Assembly: GCF_008974265.1 (NCBI RefSeq)
Contig: NZ_BKZW01000001.1
Span: 1,488,001-1,552,000, forward strand
DNA from: Dictyobacter vulcani
GTDB taxonomy: Bacteria > Chloroflexota > Ktedonobacteria > Ktedonobacterales > Ktedonobacteraceae
Direction of reading: 5' to 3'
Length of the DNA: 64,000 nt
The notes under the pieces are model-generated. The model was not told the DNA's origin. It searched no databases and saw nothing but the letters and a program-made list of their open reading frames with translations. Shown here in pieces: positions 31,474-40,782 of this stretch (positions are counted from its first letter, which is position 1; every line of letters begins with the position of its first letter). The position numbers and the translations under genes are program-made.

Positions 31474-34400
31474 CTACGCTAGCTGAATCTGCCAGCCAGT
31501 CTCTCTTTCCAGTTCAACGAGTAGTGCTGCATCAATATGCTTGTGTCCATTGGGAAATTGAAAATGGACCAGCAGTATATGCCGCATCGCATCTACAAGC
31601 AGACGACGAACAGTACCATACTTGCCAAGTCTGCTCTGCACCAGAACTTGCACATCCCGTTCGTTCATTGGTTCAGTTTTAGCTACCTGACCGGTATTAT
31701 TCGACTCACTCCCACCAGGAGCAATATAAAACGCTTGCTTGCCAGAAAAATCCAGCACTAAGCGCCAGCCAGTTTCCGCGCTAAACTGTTGCTGTATATC
31801 CTCCAGGAGTTGAGGCTCTAATGCGCCAGTACAGGTAAGGCGCAAAATCATTTGCTCATGCAGAATAGACTTTTTCCCGATGATCGTTATATGCTCAGGT
31901 AACAGTCGTAAGACAGCCTCGACCAGAGCCTTTTGATGCACATCTTTATCTACATCAATACGCCAACCAGTCTCACGCGATAGATTTTCAAAGACAGTGG
32001 CATAGCGTGAACGGGCGAGTTCAGGAAAGTAAAAATGTAGCCAGAGTGTCAGGCGCCGATCATCCACTCCCAGCTGATAGAAATCTGGTACTTCTCCAAA
32101 CTCTTCGATCACACGCTGCATAACCTGACTCCTGGAGATCGCAGTAGTATTAGCAAGCGCCTTCTCATCTACAACCTCTTCAACGGAAGAGCTACGCAAT
32201 TCCAACTCCCAGCCAGTCTCTTCAACAAAACGTTTCCGCGTCTCATCTACTGCCTCCAGTGATACCTGACCAACACACACAATTCCCACTTTGTGCTTGT
32301 CCTGATAGATCGATGGTGTATCAATACAGGAAACACCCTCAGGTAAAATGCATGCCAGCACCTCTTTGAGCGCCGGTGGATAAATAATCAGATGAAGGCG
32401 GACATTCCAGCCAGTTACTTCAGTAATCAAGCGGAGTTGCTCGGCATAGCGCTCTCTGGCAATATCAGGAAAGGTGAAGCGAGGCACAAGTGTATGGGTA
32501 GTGGCCTCTACCTTGACGCGTAAATAGCCTGGCAATGGCTTTAAGAGATCCTGCGCATAATGCAAAGCATCTTCCATACGATATGGCTTATCAGCAGTGC
32601 GTGCCGCAACGGGCCGACAGTACTGATGGTTGACAACTGAGGCTGTTACAACTGATGACGTATGCACTAACGACAGGGTCCAACCAGTGGTCACCTGAAA
32701 TTCGGTCCGGGCATCATTGATATCTTCATGTGAATCATAACCATCATAGACAAGGCGGACAATCTTTTGCGCAACAACTATTTCTGGAATGCCCTGACAG
32801 ACCAATCCTTCTGGTAAAGAACGCCTGGCTACTTCGATCAACGCTTCACGCGAAGCAATCGGCACAATTTTCACCTGCCATCCGGTGACATCAGCTATTT
32901 CTTGCCATAATGCGGTATAACGAACACGGGCCACATCAGGAAACAAGAACGAGACCACCAGACTCTGTTCAGTCTCACCAGGCTCGATCTGTACAAATCC
33001 TGGCAACGTATGTAGCCGTTGTTCAGCCAGACGAAATGCTTCATCACAGGAAACCGGGGATGACATGCCAGGCTCAGCCAGCGTTTCAGGCAATGCATGT
33101 GAGATCGCGGTTGCTCCAATAGTAGCGCCTGTGAAAGTTAAATGCCAACCAGTCAGATCCTGATAACTGGCCTGCGCCTCTTTCAGCGCACGTGGGGTCG
33201 TCTGCCCTATCACTTCAAAGTGAATATGTTTGCTCTCCTGGTACACCGACGGGTGGCTTTGAATGGTCAGCCCCTCGGGCAAGACCTGGTGTGCGACCTC
33301 GTTTAACGCATCTTGATGAGCATATGGCGAAATCACAATATTCACATCAGCTTCTTCAGCGGCTTCACTTAAGCGCTGCTGGTACTGCTTTTTTGCGATA
33401 TCAGGAAAATGGAATGACAGCGTCATATCGCCGGTCTCAGAATCAAACCGCCGGCGATAGAGATCCGATGGATTGCCAATATGCTGTTCCAGAATCTGGA
33501 GGACGACGCGTCGATCGATCTGCGTGGTAGAAATTTCACCCTCGTCCTTCTTCAATGCCTCCTGCCAGTTTGGCGCTAAGGTATAAAGCGTTTGCCCTTC
33601 TTCAAACTGGGGCATCTGTTGCACATAGAAGAGTGAGGAGGAACGCTGCACGAGATCAGCAACCGCAAGACGATCCGCCAGTTCTGTTGCAGAGACGCCC
33701 GCCAGTTCGCACAGATCCGTCAGCGTATAACTTGTTTGTTCATGACAGGCCAACGCTAATTTTTGTACCGACAACGAACGGCGTAATATCCTGGCCTGGC
33801 GGCTCAATTCAGTAAGATAAGATGAAACCTGGCGTTCCTCTAAATGCTCTGGCAAAGCGCCCAGTACATCCAGAATCGTTGAATAAGCATAGCGAATACG
33901 ATCGGAAACACCGGGGGCAAATTGCACGCGTACAGAAGCGGTTGGCAGCAGTCCTCGGCAGAGTGCTGGCATAGGACTGCCGCCAAAGGCGACTTGCACA
34001 AAGAGAACCTGGCCAATCAAATCACTGAAAAGCTCAGAAGATGTGCTGCGACCACGTACATAAAATGCTTCTTCGAGGGCGCGATGTGGCATAAAGTAGC
34101 GATAGCGAGGATCTTGTTTAAGTACCTCCTGTATACGTGCAATCGTGCCCTCATGGGCCTGACCCTCCCAGATCAGCGCCAGTTCACGAACAGTCACGAT
34201 ACGCAAAGTAGGAATCTGCGAGACTGCCTGCCAGAGCTGATCAACATGCTCATGCTCAAACAAGATTCCTTTACCAATGCCAATCGCCAGTTGGGATAGG
34301 GCGGTAACGTTATTGCGTGCCACCGAGTGCTCAAGTTGCCCATCATTCACGATAAATTCGGTGGCATTGTGGGGGAGCAGGACATCAGTGTCGGTCAGGC

Positions 34401-35688
34401 GAGCACGTAAGGCGGCCCGAGCCTCATCATCACCATGTACCAGCGCCACATGCAGGGGTTGCAGTGAGGCGGCATAGCTGGCCAGTTCACCTGCATCAGC
34501 ATGAGCAGATAGACTATACTTGCCCACATGACAATGGACCGGCGTTGGCACACCATCAAGATCCAGGCACTCCTGCTTATGTTCCGCAACATCCAGTAAA
34601 CGCTTACCAGGGGATTCTTCATCCTGATAACTGGTAATTAAAATAGATGCACATGGATTTGAAATCAAGCGCGCAGCATACCAGACGCTTGGTCCTCCGG
34701 TCAGCATACCTGAACTAGAAATGATACAGGCTGGCTCACCTGCCAGGATGCGCTCACGATCATGCTCATCTTTCACATACGTAATACGCCGGCCAGCAAA
34801 AGGGTAGTACCCCTTACGGATCTGGCGCGTAAGCCTGGGAGTTAATGCCTCTGGCAGTAAATGGTATGTCGAGCACACACGGCGGACCAATCCATCCACA
34901 TAAATAGGAAATTCAGGGATCAAGCCTTTTTGCTGCGCATCAACCAATAGTAATAAAACTTCCTGGCCGCGTCCAAGTCCAAAACAAGGGATCAGAACTG
35001 GGCCTCCACGCCCGATTCCTTCGGCCACGGACTGTGCTAATCTTTGCTCTTCAGCCTGGCGGTTAGCGTGCAGCCGAGAACCATAGGTCGCTTCTAAAAC
35101 CAGCAGATCCGGCTTCTCAATCGGCGGGGGCTGAGCACCTGAAACGGTACGTTGATCGGTAACACTGATATCGCCAGAAACCACCAGCGATCCATCCGCC
35201 GCCACAAAGCCCAGGCTAATCGCGCCCGCGATATGGCCAGCCGGACTGGTCATCACGGTGACATCAACAAGTTCAGGAACCGTTATGGCTTCACCTACCG
35301 GCAATGGGCGTACCTGATTAAGCATACGCTCAACCAGATCACTGGGATAGAGGGGGAGTTCCATTTCTTCGACGGCCCGCCGCTGCATAATACGTTGTGC
35401 ATCCGCCAGCATCACTTCTATCAACAACCCGGTTGCGCGTGATGCAAAAATAGGGGCATCTGGATACGCCTGATGCAACAATGGAAGCGCTCCAATATGA
35501 TCCGCATGCGCGTGGGTTACAAAGATCGCTCGGACCTCTTTGTCCTCAAGCAGGACAAAATCTGGGAGGGGGTCTGCACTGCGGTCAATCCGCACACCGG
35601 CATCGATCACAATCCATTGACCGGCAATCTGAACAGCAAGACAACTGGCGCCAACTTCACTGGTGCCACCAATAAAAAGTACGTGCAT
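31474..35688 (-). CDS. Beta-CASP metallo-beta-lactamase protein with TGW-repeat array
   Basis: A 1404-residue protein. The start MHVLFIGG at 35688 follows AAGGAC; the longer frame adds 44 unlikely residues. Residues 1-460 form an MBL/beta-CASP nuclease unit: FIGGTSEVG, HAHADH (59-64), SGDIS (171), SSSGML (324-329), SAHAD (394-398) and VHGD (about 417-420), as in CPSF73/RNase J relatives. Residues about 460-720 are helical, with a possible winged helix (YTLTDLCELAGVSATELADRL). Residues about 725-1404 hold a repeat of about 155 residues, anchored by FPDIA-type motifs at 761, 916, 1073, 1221 and 1378. Each unit has two halves that end in a TGW-hydrophobic strand; eight TGW copies are visible. 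RNA processing is inferred from the nuclease half. The repeats are unassigned; KH-like RNA binding is only a guess. Confidence 0.88.
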   Translation of the reverse strand: MHVLFIGGTSEVGASCLAVQIAGQWIVIDAGVRIDRSADPLPDFVLLEDKEVRAIFVTHAHADHIGALPLLHQAYPDAPIFASRATGLLIEVMLADAQRIMQRRAVEEMELPLYPSDLVERMLNQVRPLPVGEAITVPELVDVTVMTSPAGHIAGAISLGFVAADGSLVVSGDISVTDQRTVSGAQPPPIEKPDLLVLEATYGSRLHANRQAEEQRLAQSVAEGIGRGGPVLIPCFGLGRGQEVLLLLVDAQQKGLIPEFPIYVDGLVRRVCSTYHLLPEALTPRLTRQIRKGYYPFAGRRITYVKDEHDRERILAGEPACIISSSGMLTGGPSVWYAARLISNPCASILITSYQDEESPGKRLLDVAEHKQECLDLDGVPTPVHCHVGKYSLSAHADAGELASYAASLQPLHVALVHGDDEARAALRARLTDTDVLLPHNATEFIVNDGQLEHSVARNNVTALSQLAIGIGKGILFEHEHVDQLWQAVSQIPTLRIVTVRELALIWEGQAHEGTIARIQEVLKQDPRYRYFMPHRALEEAFYVRGRSTSSELFSDLIGQVLFVQVAFGGSPMPALCRGLLPTASVRVQFAPGVSDRIRYAYSTILDVLGALPEHLEERQVSSYLTELSRQARILRRSLSVQKLALACHEQTSYTLTDLCELAGVSATELADRLAVADLVQRSSSLFYVQQMPQFEEGQTLYTLAPNWQEALKKDEGEISTTQIDRRVVLQILEQHIGNPSDLYRRRFDSETGDMTLSFHFPDIAKKQYQQRLSEAAEEADVNIVISPYAHQDALNEVAHQVLPEGLTIQSHPSVYQESKHIHFEVIGQTTPRALKEAQASYQDLTGWHLTFTGATIGATAISHALPETLAEPGMSSPVSCDEAFRLAEQRLHTLPGFVQIEPGETEQSLVVSFLFPDVARVRYTALWQEIADVTGWQVKIVPIASREALIEVARRSLPEGLVCQGIPEIVVAQKIVRLVYDGYDSHEDINDARTEFQVTTGWTLSLVHTSSVVTASVVNHQYCRPVAARTADKPYRMEDALHYAQDLLKPLPGYLRVKVEATTHTLVPRFTFPDIARERYAEQLRLITEVTGWNVRLHLIIYPPALKEVLACILPEGVSCIDTPSIYQDKHKVGIVCVGQVSLEAVDETRKRFVEETGWELELRSSSVEEVVDEKALANTTAISRSQVMQRVIEEFGEVPDFYQLGVDDRRLTLWLHFYFPELARSRYATVFENLSRETGWRIDVDKDVHQKALVEAVLRLLPEHITIIGKKSILHEQMILRLTCTGALEPQLLEDIQQQFSAETGWRLVLDFSGKQAFYIAPGGSESNNTGQVAKTEPMNERDVQVLVQSRLGKYGTVRRLLVDAMRHILLVHFQFPNGHKHIDAALLVELERETGWQIQLA

Positions 35689-36018
35689 AGACTGTCCTTC
35701 GTCACATAATGATGATGTAGCAAGCAGGTACACCATCAACCTAAGTATCCTTCTATGGATCATTCTCAAATAAGCTGCTTGCAAGAGTGTCGCTCTGGCA
35801 TGAAGCTCATGAGAGCACATTACGGCTCAATGTAGAATGTATCATTCTGTCTTGTGGCAAAACGTTGCCAGACCCATGTTTATTGCTACACCTGAGTAGC
35901 AATATCTTCAGTTTGGGGGTCACAGAGAAGAGAGGATAAGATTATTTTAAGAGGAGTTAGTTTTACAATAGATAACCTTTCATTTCTGACAACAATATAG
36001 AGTAAAATATCACAGCAA
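35689..36018. other. Intergenic region upstream of beta-CASP gene
   Basis: About 330 bases, AT-rich, with a 9-bp hairpin TATTGCTAC (35881-35889) / GTAGCAATA (35896-35904). It presumably holds the promoter of the beta-CASP gene and is now separated from the permease region by the insertion sequence. No ORF is supported. Confidence 0.4.
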
Positions 36019-36026
36019 ACGACATC
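36019..36026. repeat. Left target-site duplication of the insertion sequence
   Basis: ACGACATC, identical to 37339-37346 on the other side of the element. The 8-bp length fits IS1-family transposition. Confidence 0.9.
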
Positions 36027-37338
36027 GGTACAGCTACACTAAGTGGTGGATGCGTTGAAAAAGGGACTTGAAAAATGACGTATTACACGGCACACTGTTT
36101 GTATGAAAAAACAACAGAAAGCGCCAATGAACACGTCTTCTCAATTTTGCCCTAATTTGACGTGTTCCGCAAGGGGTCAAAAAGGGCAAGGAACTATTGT
36201 GGTTCATGATCGTCAACGTGAACGCTATCGTTGTAAGGTCTGCAAAAAAACGTTTACATCCCGAACAGGAACCATGTTCGAAGGGCTCCGCAAACCAACC
36301 GAGCTCATTGTCATTGTGGTAACTTTGCTTGCCTATGGCTGTCCGGTGCAAGCGATTGTCAAAGCCTTTCGTTTAGATGAAAGAACCATTGCCAACTGGC
36401 GAGATCGCTCTGGAGCACATTGCCAACGGGTCCATGAACAAATGATGCAGCAGGCTGACCTCACTCTGAGTCATGTGCAAGCCGATGAAATTCGAGTCAA
36501 AGGAAGAAAAAAGGTCATCTGGATGGCCCTGGCGATGCTGGTTCCTACGAGATTGTGGTTGGCAGGCGTGGTGCAGCCAACTCGCGATACTCCGTTAGCC
36601 GATCGGTTGTTTGAGCAGGTTCGTCAGTGGACCAAGCACATCAGTGCGATCCTGGTCTGCGTGGATGGCTGGCCAGCCTATCCACACAGTATTGAGCGAG
36701 CCTTTCGCTCAAAAATCAAGCGCACAGCTGGAAGAGGACGCTGTTGTCTGGAAATGTGGTCGGGATTGGTGATTGGACAAGTGATCAAGCGTCAATACAA
36801 GCATCGTGTGGTTGAAGTGGAACGGCGTTTGCTACGTGAGGATCCGCATCAAGCACAGAAGTTGTTACAAACGACACCAGGATGCACGATTCTCAATACG
36901 GCGTACATTGAACGATTGAATGGCACCATGCGAGAGCGTTTGGCACAGTTAACCCAGAAATGCCGACATGCCGCATGTCGGCTTGAGAGCTTGCATCACG
37001 GCATGTATCTGTTGGGTGTCACCTACAATCTATGTTGGTCCCATCAACAGTTGAGCACAAATCAGCAGCAGATCAGTCCGGCGATGGCCAGCGGTTTAAC
37101 CGATCATCTGTGGAGTATTGTTGAGTTGTTAACGTACAAGGTCGTGCCCGAACCCTGGCACGAACCGAAAAAACGAGGACGCAAACGGATCAAACCGTTG
37201 CCTGATCCTAATCAGTCAAAGCGACCACGAGGGAGACCTCGTCTTCGACCGTTGCCTGATCCCAATCAGCCAAAACGGCCGAGGGGGCGACCTCGTAAAG
37301 TCATTTTGAGCTCATCCACCGTTTAGTGTGGCTGTACC
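36027..37338 (+). mobile_element. IS1-like insertion sequence, complete (1312 bp)
   Basis: The ends are imperfect inverted repeats of about 35 bp: GGTACAGCTACACTAAGTGG from 36027, and GGTACAGCCACACTAAACGG read inward on the minus strand from 37338; similarity continues through GGTGGATG and on to AAAA. The perfect 8-bp duplication ACGACATC flanks both ends. One intact transposase gene fills the element. Exact duplications and an intact gene suggest a recent insertion. Confidence 0.93.
36103..37326 (+). CDS. IS1-like transposase with AT-hook-like tail
   Basis: A 407-residue DDE transposase in one open frame; classical IS1 makes its transposase by frameshift from InsA and InsB. The N terminus is a zinc ribbon (CPNLTCSARG...YRCKVCKKTFTSRTGT), then an HTH (AIVKAFRLDERTIANWRDR). 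Candidate catalytic acids are D in VQADEIRVK, D in VCVDGWPAYP and E in AYIERLNGTMRERLA. The C-terminal 55 residues repeat a basic module three times (KKRGRKRIKPLPDPNQ, KRPRGRPRLRPLPDPNQ, KRPRGRPRK), which resembles AT-hook minor-groove binders. No clear ribosome binding site precedes the ATG. Confidence 0.92.
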   Translation: MKKQQKAPMNTSSQFCPNLTCSARGQKGQGTIVVHDRQRERYRCKVCKKTFTSRTGTMFEGLRKPTELIVIVVTLLAYGCPVQAIVKAFRLDERTIANWRDRSGAHCQRVHEQMMQQADLTLSHVQADEIRVKGRKKVIWMALAMLVPTRLWLAGVVQPTRDTPLADRLFEQVRQWTKHISAILVCVDGWPAYPHSIERAFRSKIKRTAGRGRCCLEMWSGLVIGQVIKRQYKHRVVEVERRLLREDPHQAQKLLQTTPGCTILNTAYIERLNGTMRERLAQLTQKCRHAACRLESLHHGMYLLGVTYNLCWSHQQLSTNQQQISPAMASGLTDHLWSIVELLTYKVVPEPWHEPKKRGRKRIKPLPDPNQSKRPRGRPRLRPLPDPNQPKRPRGRPRKVILSSSTV

Positions 37339-37346
37339 ACGACATC
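37339..37346. repeat. Right target-site duplication of the insertion sequence
   Basis: ACGACATC, exact copy of 36019-36026. Confidence 0.9.
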
Positions 37347-37518
37347 TATTCTATTATTTTAACCCATAGATTGATACTTTTACAATCTTTTTCATTTGTA
37401 TGCGGATACGATAAATTCTTATACTGCTATTATTCGATATCCACTCTCTGCCTGCTGAGCTAATTTATAGATATCTGTAACATAGCACTGCAAAAGAAAG
37501 TTCTGCATAAAGTAGAGG

Positions 37519-40500
37519 TTAGATATAACGTAATGCTTCTGCTGGAGCCACGCGACCAGCCTGCCAGGCTGGTAAGACCGCTCCAATGAAGGATGCAAAA
37601 AGGGAAATTGCAACAATCAAGGCCAGCTGTTGCCAGGGAATACTAAAGACCAGACCTGTCTGATATTGTTCAAAGAAGTTGGCCGCAAAGATATTGCGAG
37701 ACAGTATAACTCCCAGAATTATCCCGAAGAAACTTCCAGCAGCACCAACAAGAAAAGATTCTAGTAAAAATGCCCCCTGGATTAACGGACGTGAACTTCC
37801 CAGAGCTCGCAGCATACCAATCTGCTGTCGCCGCTCAATCACGGCCCGCGTACCCGTCAAGGCCAGAGCCGCCACACCCAGTAATAAAATCAGGCCTACG
37901 ACCGCTAATAAAACATTACTCAGTAAAATACGCGGTCCACGAATCTGCCAGATCACATCTTGCAGCACGGTCGTTTCTAACCCGTAGTCCAGATATGCGG
38001 AACCAAGTGCCAGGGCCAGGGTGCGCGGATCGTGGCCCGGAGCCACTTTAAAATAGTAACTCTGGGATTCTGGCGTGCGCTGACTTCCAGGTACGATGCT
38101 TGCCCTGGTAGGATCATAGGCGGCTCGTGGCACATACAAACCAAAGTGGGCCGAGTCACTATTATCCACCACTCCAATCACAGTGATTTTGGTCGCTGTT
38201 TTTCCTTGCAATCCAACTACCCACAGTGGAGTCGCCAGAAATGAGGTATCACCTTGCCCGATTCCATTCATCGCAAAAGTAAGCTTTGGATCAAAGCCTG
38301 GAGGAATAGCTGGCACGTTAGCGCTATTCGCATTACCAGCCGTTGGATCATAGACAGCCGAGTGGCCAGCATCGTATGGTAAGGCGCTACTATCGATCAG
38401 TGCATAGTTGGAATGTGTTTGCAGCGCCTGCCAGACCGCAGCATCGTTATTAAAGCCCTGAGCACGCGCCACCAGATGTGTACCATAGCCCTGTAAAAAA
38501 CCGCCACTCACAATCTGGGCTGGATAGGTAGACCAGCGCGGTGCCGGTGCGCCGGGTTGTAAGACACCTAACGTGGTCGTATTGCGAACCCCAATCGCGG
38601 AAAAACTGGCAGGATCGATTCCCTGATGGGCCAGGGAAGTTTGCAGATCAGGTAAGTTCTGAAAATAGGCAGTAGCCTGGATATCATAACCGCCAGTCTG
38701 GGTTGCAATATCGACATATGAGCTTTGCATTGCATTGGTGATAATCGCCATCACGGTCATTGCAAAGACGACCAGACTAAACATCACGACACTCAGACCT
38801 GTACGTAAGCGGCGCTGCAATGGATAGGCCAGGGCAAGTTTCGTGACAACAAAGACACCTGGAATACGAGCACACAACGCTAATAAGGGTGCCATCAACA
38901 ATCGAGCATTCGCAATCGCGGCCCAGACGGTTCCCAACACCATCATGACACCCGCCACAAAGAAGACTTCAATACCACCTTGAAAACGTGGCAGGCCCAA
39001 CGTCTGTAGAACATCAAAAGGCAAAGCCCAATACGCCATCCACGACAAACCAATTAAGGCCGCTGCCGCTGCATCCAGCCATGCTGACCAGCGCTGACTA
39101 TTTCCACTCCAGTCACGCCGACTCAGGCGCGCAAAGATCAATAGACACTGCAGCAATAATGTCTTTAATAATAAGACTGCACCAAACACAAAGAGCGAAA
39201 GTCCTGAGGAGAAAGGTATAATCTCGTCCGTATTTAAACCTGATTGGATCAACAGGAAACCTGTGAGCAAAGGGATTAATCCGGTCAGCAACAGGGTCAG
39301 TAAAAAACCAAACAAGCTCTCTGGAAGATACTCAAACAGGATTCTCCGGGTGCGGCGCCAATTATAGCGACCCGGTCTCATACCATCCCATAACTGCGTC
39401 AGAAGCTGATAGAAGCGCTGACCTTGCTCATGCAAGGGCAGACGCATACTCGCAGGCTCAGGCAGATCACGGATCGCCTCAATGATTGTCATACGGCTTA
39501 CCAGCCAGGAAGAGAGAGCCACAGAAAGAAAGGTAAAGATTACGCCCAGGCAATAAGCAACCTCAAGACTATGGGGCTGAAATGTAAACTTCAGAGGAAA
39601 ATTAAAACGTTCCAGCAGAGGTCCAAGCAGGTAGATCAGTACCACTCCCAATCCAAAACCAGCTAAAAGTCCGGCCAGAGAGGCAAACAGATCATAGACC
39701 GAACCTTCAAATAGATACATCAGGATTAAATGACGCCGCTGGACCCCGATCGCGCGCGCTATTCCCATCTCTGCTCGACGCTCTGCCGCCAGCAGGACAA
39801 AGATCAAAAAGATCAGCAGTAGTCCAATCGCGAGCGCAAACAGGGCGAACAGCGAAAAGATACGTGAGAATATTTCCTGGGCTTGCTGCGAGTTCTGCAC
39901 ACCTTGCTGCTTGACTTGAATCACATGAACTCCACGTGGCAGCCATTTTTCAATGCGATCTTCAACCTGGTCAGATAAGCCAACGCCATTCACACCACCA
40001 CCACCTCGATTGGCGATCAGGATTCGATTAATCTTGCCCTGCTCCTTTTCAATTTTTTGAAAGGTAGCCAGGTTGCTGATCACGACAGGTTGGTCACCAA
40101 CGATGCTGGTGTTGCTGACAATCGCAACCACACGAAAAGCATAACGACGGCCAGGCCAGCGCGAAGAATAGATATATAAGCGATCATTCGGTCTGGCATT
40201 TATTAAGGTCGCACAGGTCTGGTTCAGATAGACAGTTTGATCAGCCAGTGCACTGACTGGACGCGGCTTCTTAGAGGCAACATCAGATAAACCGCCAAAC
40301 CCTGCTTCACTCCCTGGCAAAACTGCCAGCGCACCTACATTTGAACGTACCTGGCGCGAGGTTTGATCCGCAATTAATAATCCACTTTCATTTAAAACAG
40401 CACCAACAGCAGCAATATCAGAACTCCCCTGGCTGCGTCGCTTTACCCGCTCATAGACCCATTGCGGATATGTCCCAAGAGATCCATGACCACCTTCAAT

Positions 40501-40782
40501 CAGTTCATCGATGTTTCCCCAGTTATAGACCGCTACACTTTGTACTGCTGCCGTCATCACATCTCCAGTCGCGAGGACTCCCGATAGCAAGGTGGTAGAC
40601 AACATCAAGGCAAAGACAATCAAACCCATCTGGGTACGCCGCCTGGAGACGTTGCGCACACCAATCTTAAAAAAGATCCTGTTGGCCAGGGCTAACAGCA
40701 GGGTACCACCCATGATGATGCCTGTCACGATCAGTAAGATTGGCGTCAGGGTATCAATTGAAATACCAAAAAATTGTGTCAT
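37519..40782 (-). CDS. Large FtsX-like (MacB-type) permease
   Basis: A 1087-residue membrane protein built of two FtsX-like permease halves. Each half has a membrane helix, an extracytoplasmic domain and a three-helix block. Examples are LIVFALMLSTTLLSGVLATGD and IFSLFALFALAIGLLLIFLIFVLLAAERRAEMGIARAIGVQ in the first half, and VVMFSLVVFAMTVMAIITNAM and the C-terminal IGMLRALGSSRPLIQGAFLLE in the second. The phrases E..EMGIARAIG and QQIGMLRALG are the hallmark coupling sequences. No ABC ATPase gene is adjacent, although such permeases need one. The start ATG overlaps the stop of the SGNH gene by 4 bp. Confidence 0.9.
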   Translation of the reverse strand: MTQFFGISIDTLTPILLIVTGIIMGGTLLLALANRIFFKIGVRNVSRRRTQMGLIVFALMLSTTLLSGVLATGDVMTAAVQSVAVYNWGNIDELIEGGHGSLGTYPQWVYERVKRRSQGSSDIAAVGAVLNESGLLIADQTSRQVRSNVGALAVLPGSEAGFGGLSDVASKKPRPVSALADQTVYLNQTCATLINARPNDRLYIYSSRWPGRRYAFRVVAIVSNTSIVGDQPVVISNLATFQKIEKEQGKINRILIANRGGGGVNGVGLSDQVEDRIEKWLPRGVHVIQVKQQGVQNSQQAQEIFSRIFSLFALFALAIGLLLIFLIFVLLAAERRAEMGIARAIGVQRRHLILMYLFEGSVYDLFASLAGLLAGFGLGVVLIYLLGPLLERFNFPLKFTFQPHSLEVAYCLGVIFTFLSVALSSWLVSRMTIIEAIRDLPEPASMRLPLHEQGQRFYQLLTQLWDGMRPGRYNWRRTRRILFEYLPESLFGFLLTLLLTGLIPLLTGFLLIQSGLNTDEIIPFSSGLSLFVFGAVLLLKTLLLQCLLIFARLSRRDWSGNSQRWSAWLDAAAAALIGLSWMAYWALPFDVLQTLGLPRFQGGIEVFFVAGVMMVLGTVWAAIANARLLMAPLLALCARIPGVFVVTKLALAYPLQRRLRTGLSVVMFSLVVFAMTVMAIITNAMQSSYVDIATQTGGYDIQATAYFQNLPDLQTSLAHQGIDPASFSAIGVRNTTTLGVLQPGAPAPRWSTYPAQIVSGGFLQGYGTHLVARAQGFNNDAAVWQALQTHSNYALIDSSALPYDAGHSAVYDPTAGNANSANVPAIPPGFDPKLTFAMNGIGQGDTSFLATPLWVVGLQGKTATKITVIGVVDNSDSAHFGLYVPRAAYDPTRASIVPGSQRTPESQSYYFKVAPGHDPRTLALALGSAYLDYGLETTVLQDVIWQIRGPRILLSNVLLAVVGLILLLGVAALALTGTRAVIERRQQIGMLRALGSSRPLIQGAFLLESFLVGAAGSFFGIILGVILSRNIFAANFFEQYQTGLVFSIPWQQLALIVAISLFASFIGAVLPAWQAGRVAPAEALRYI

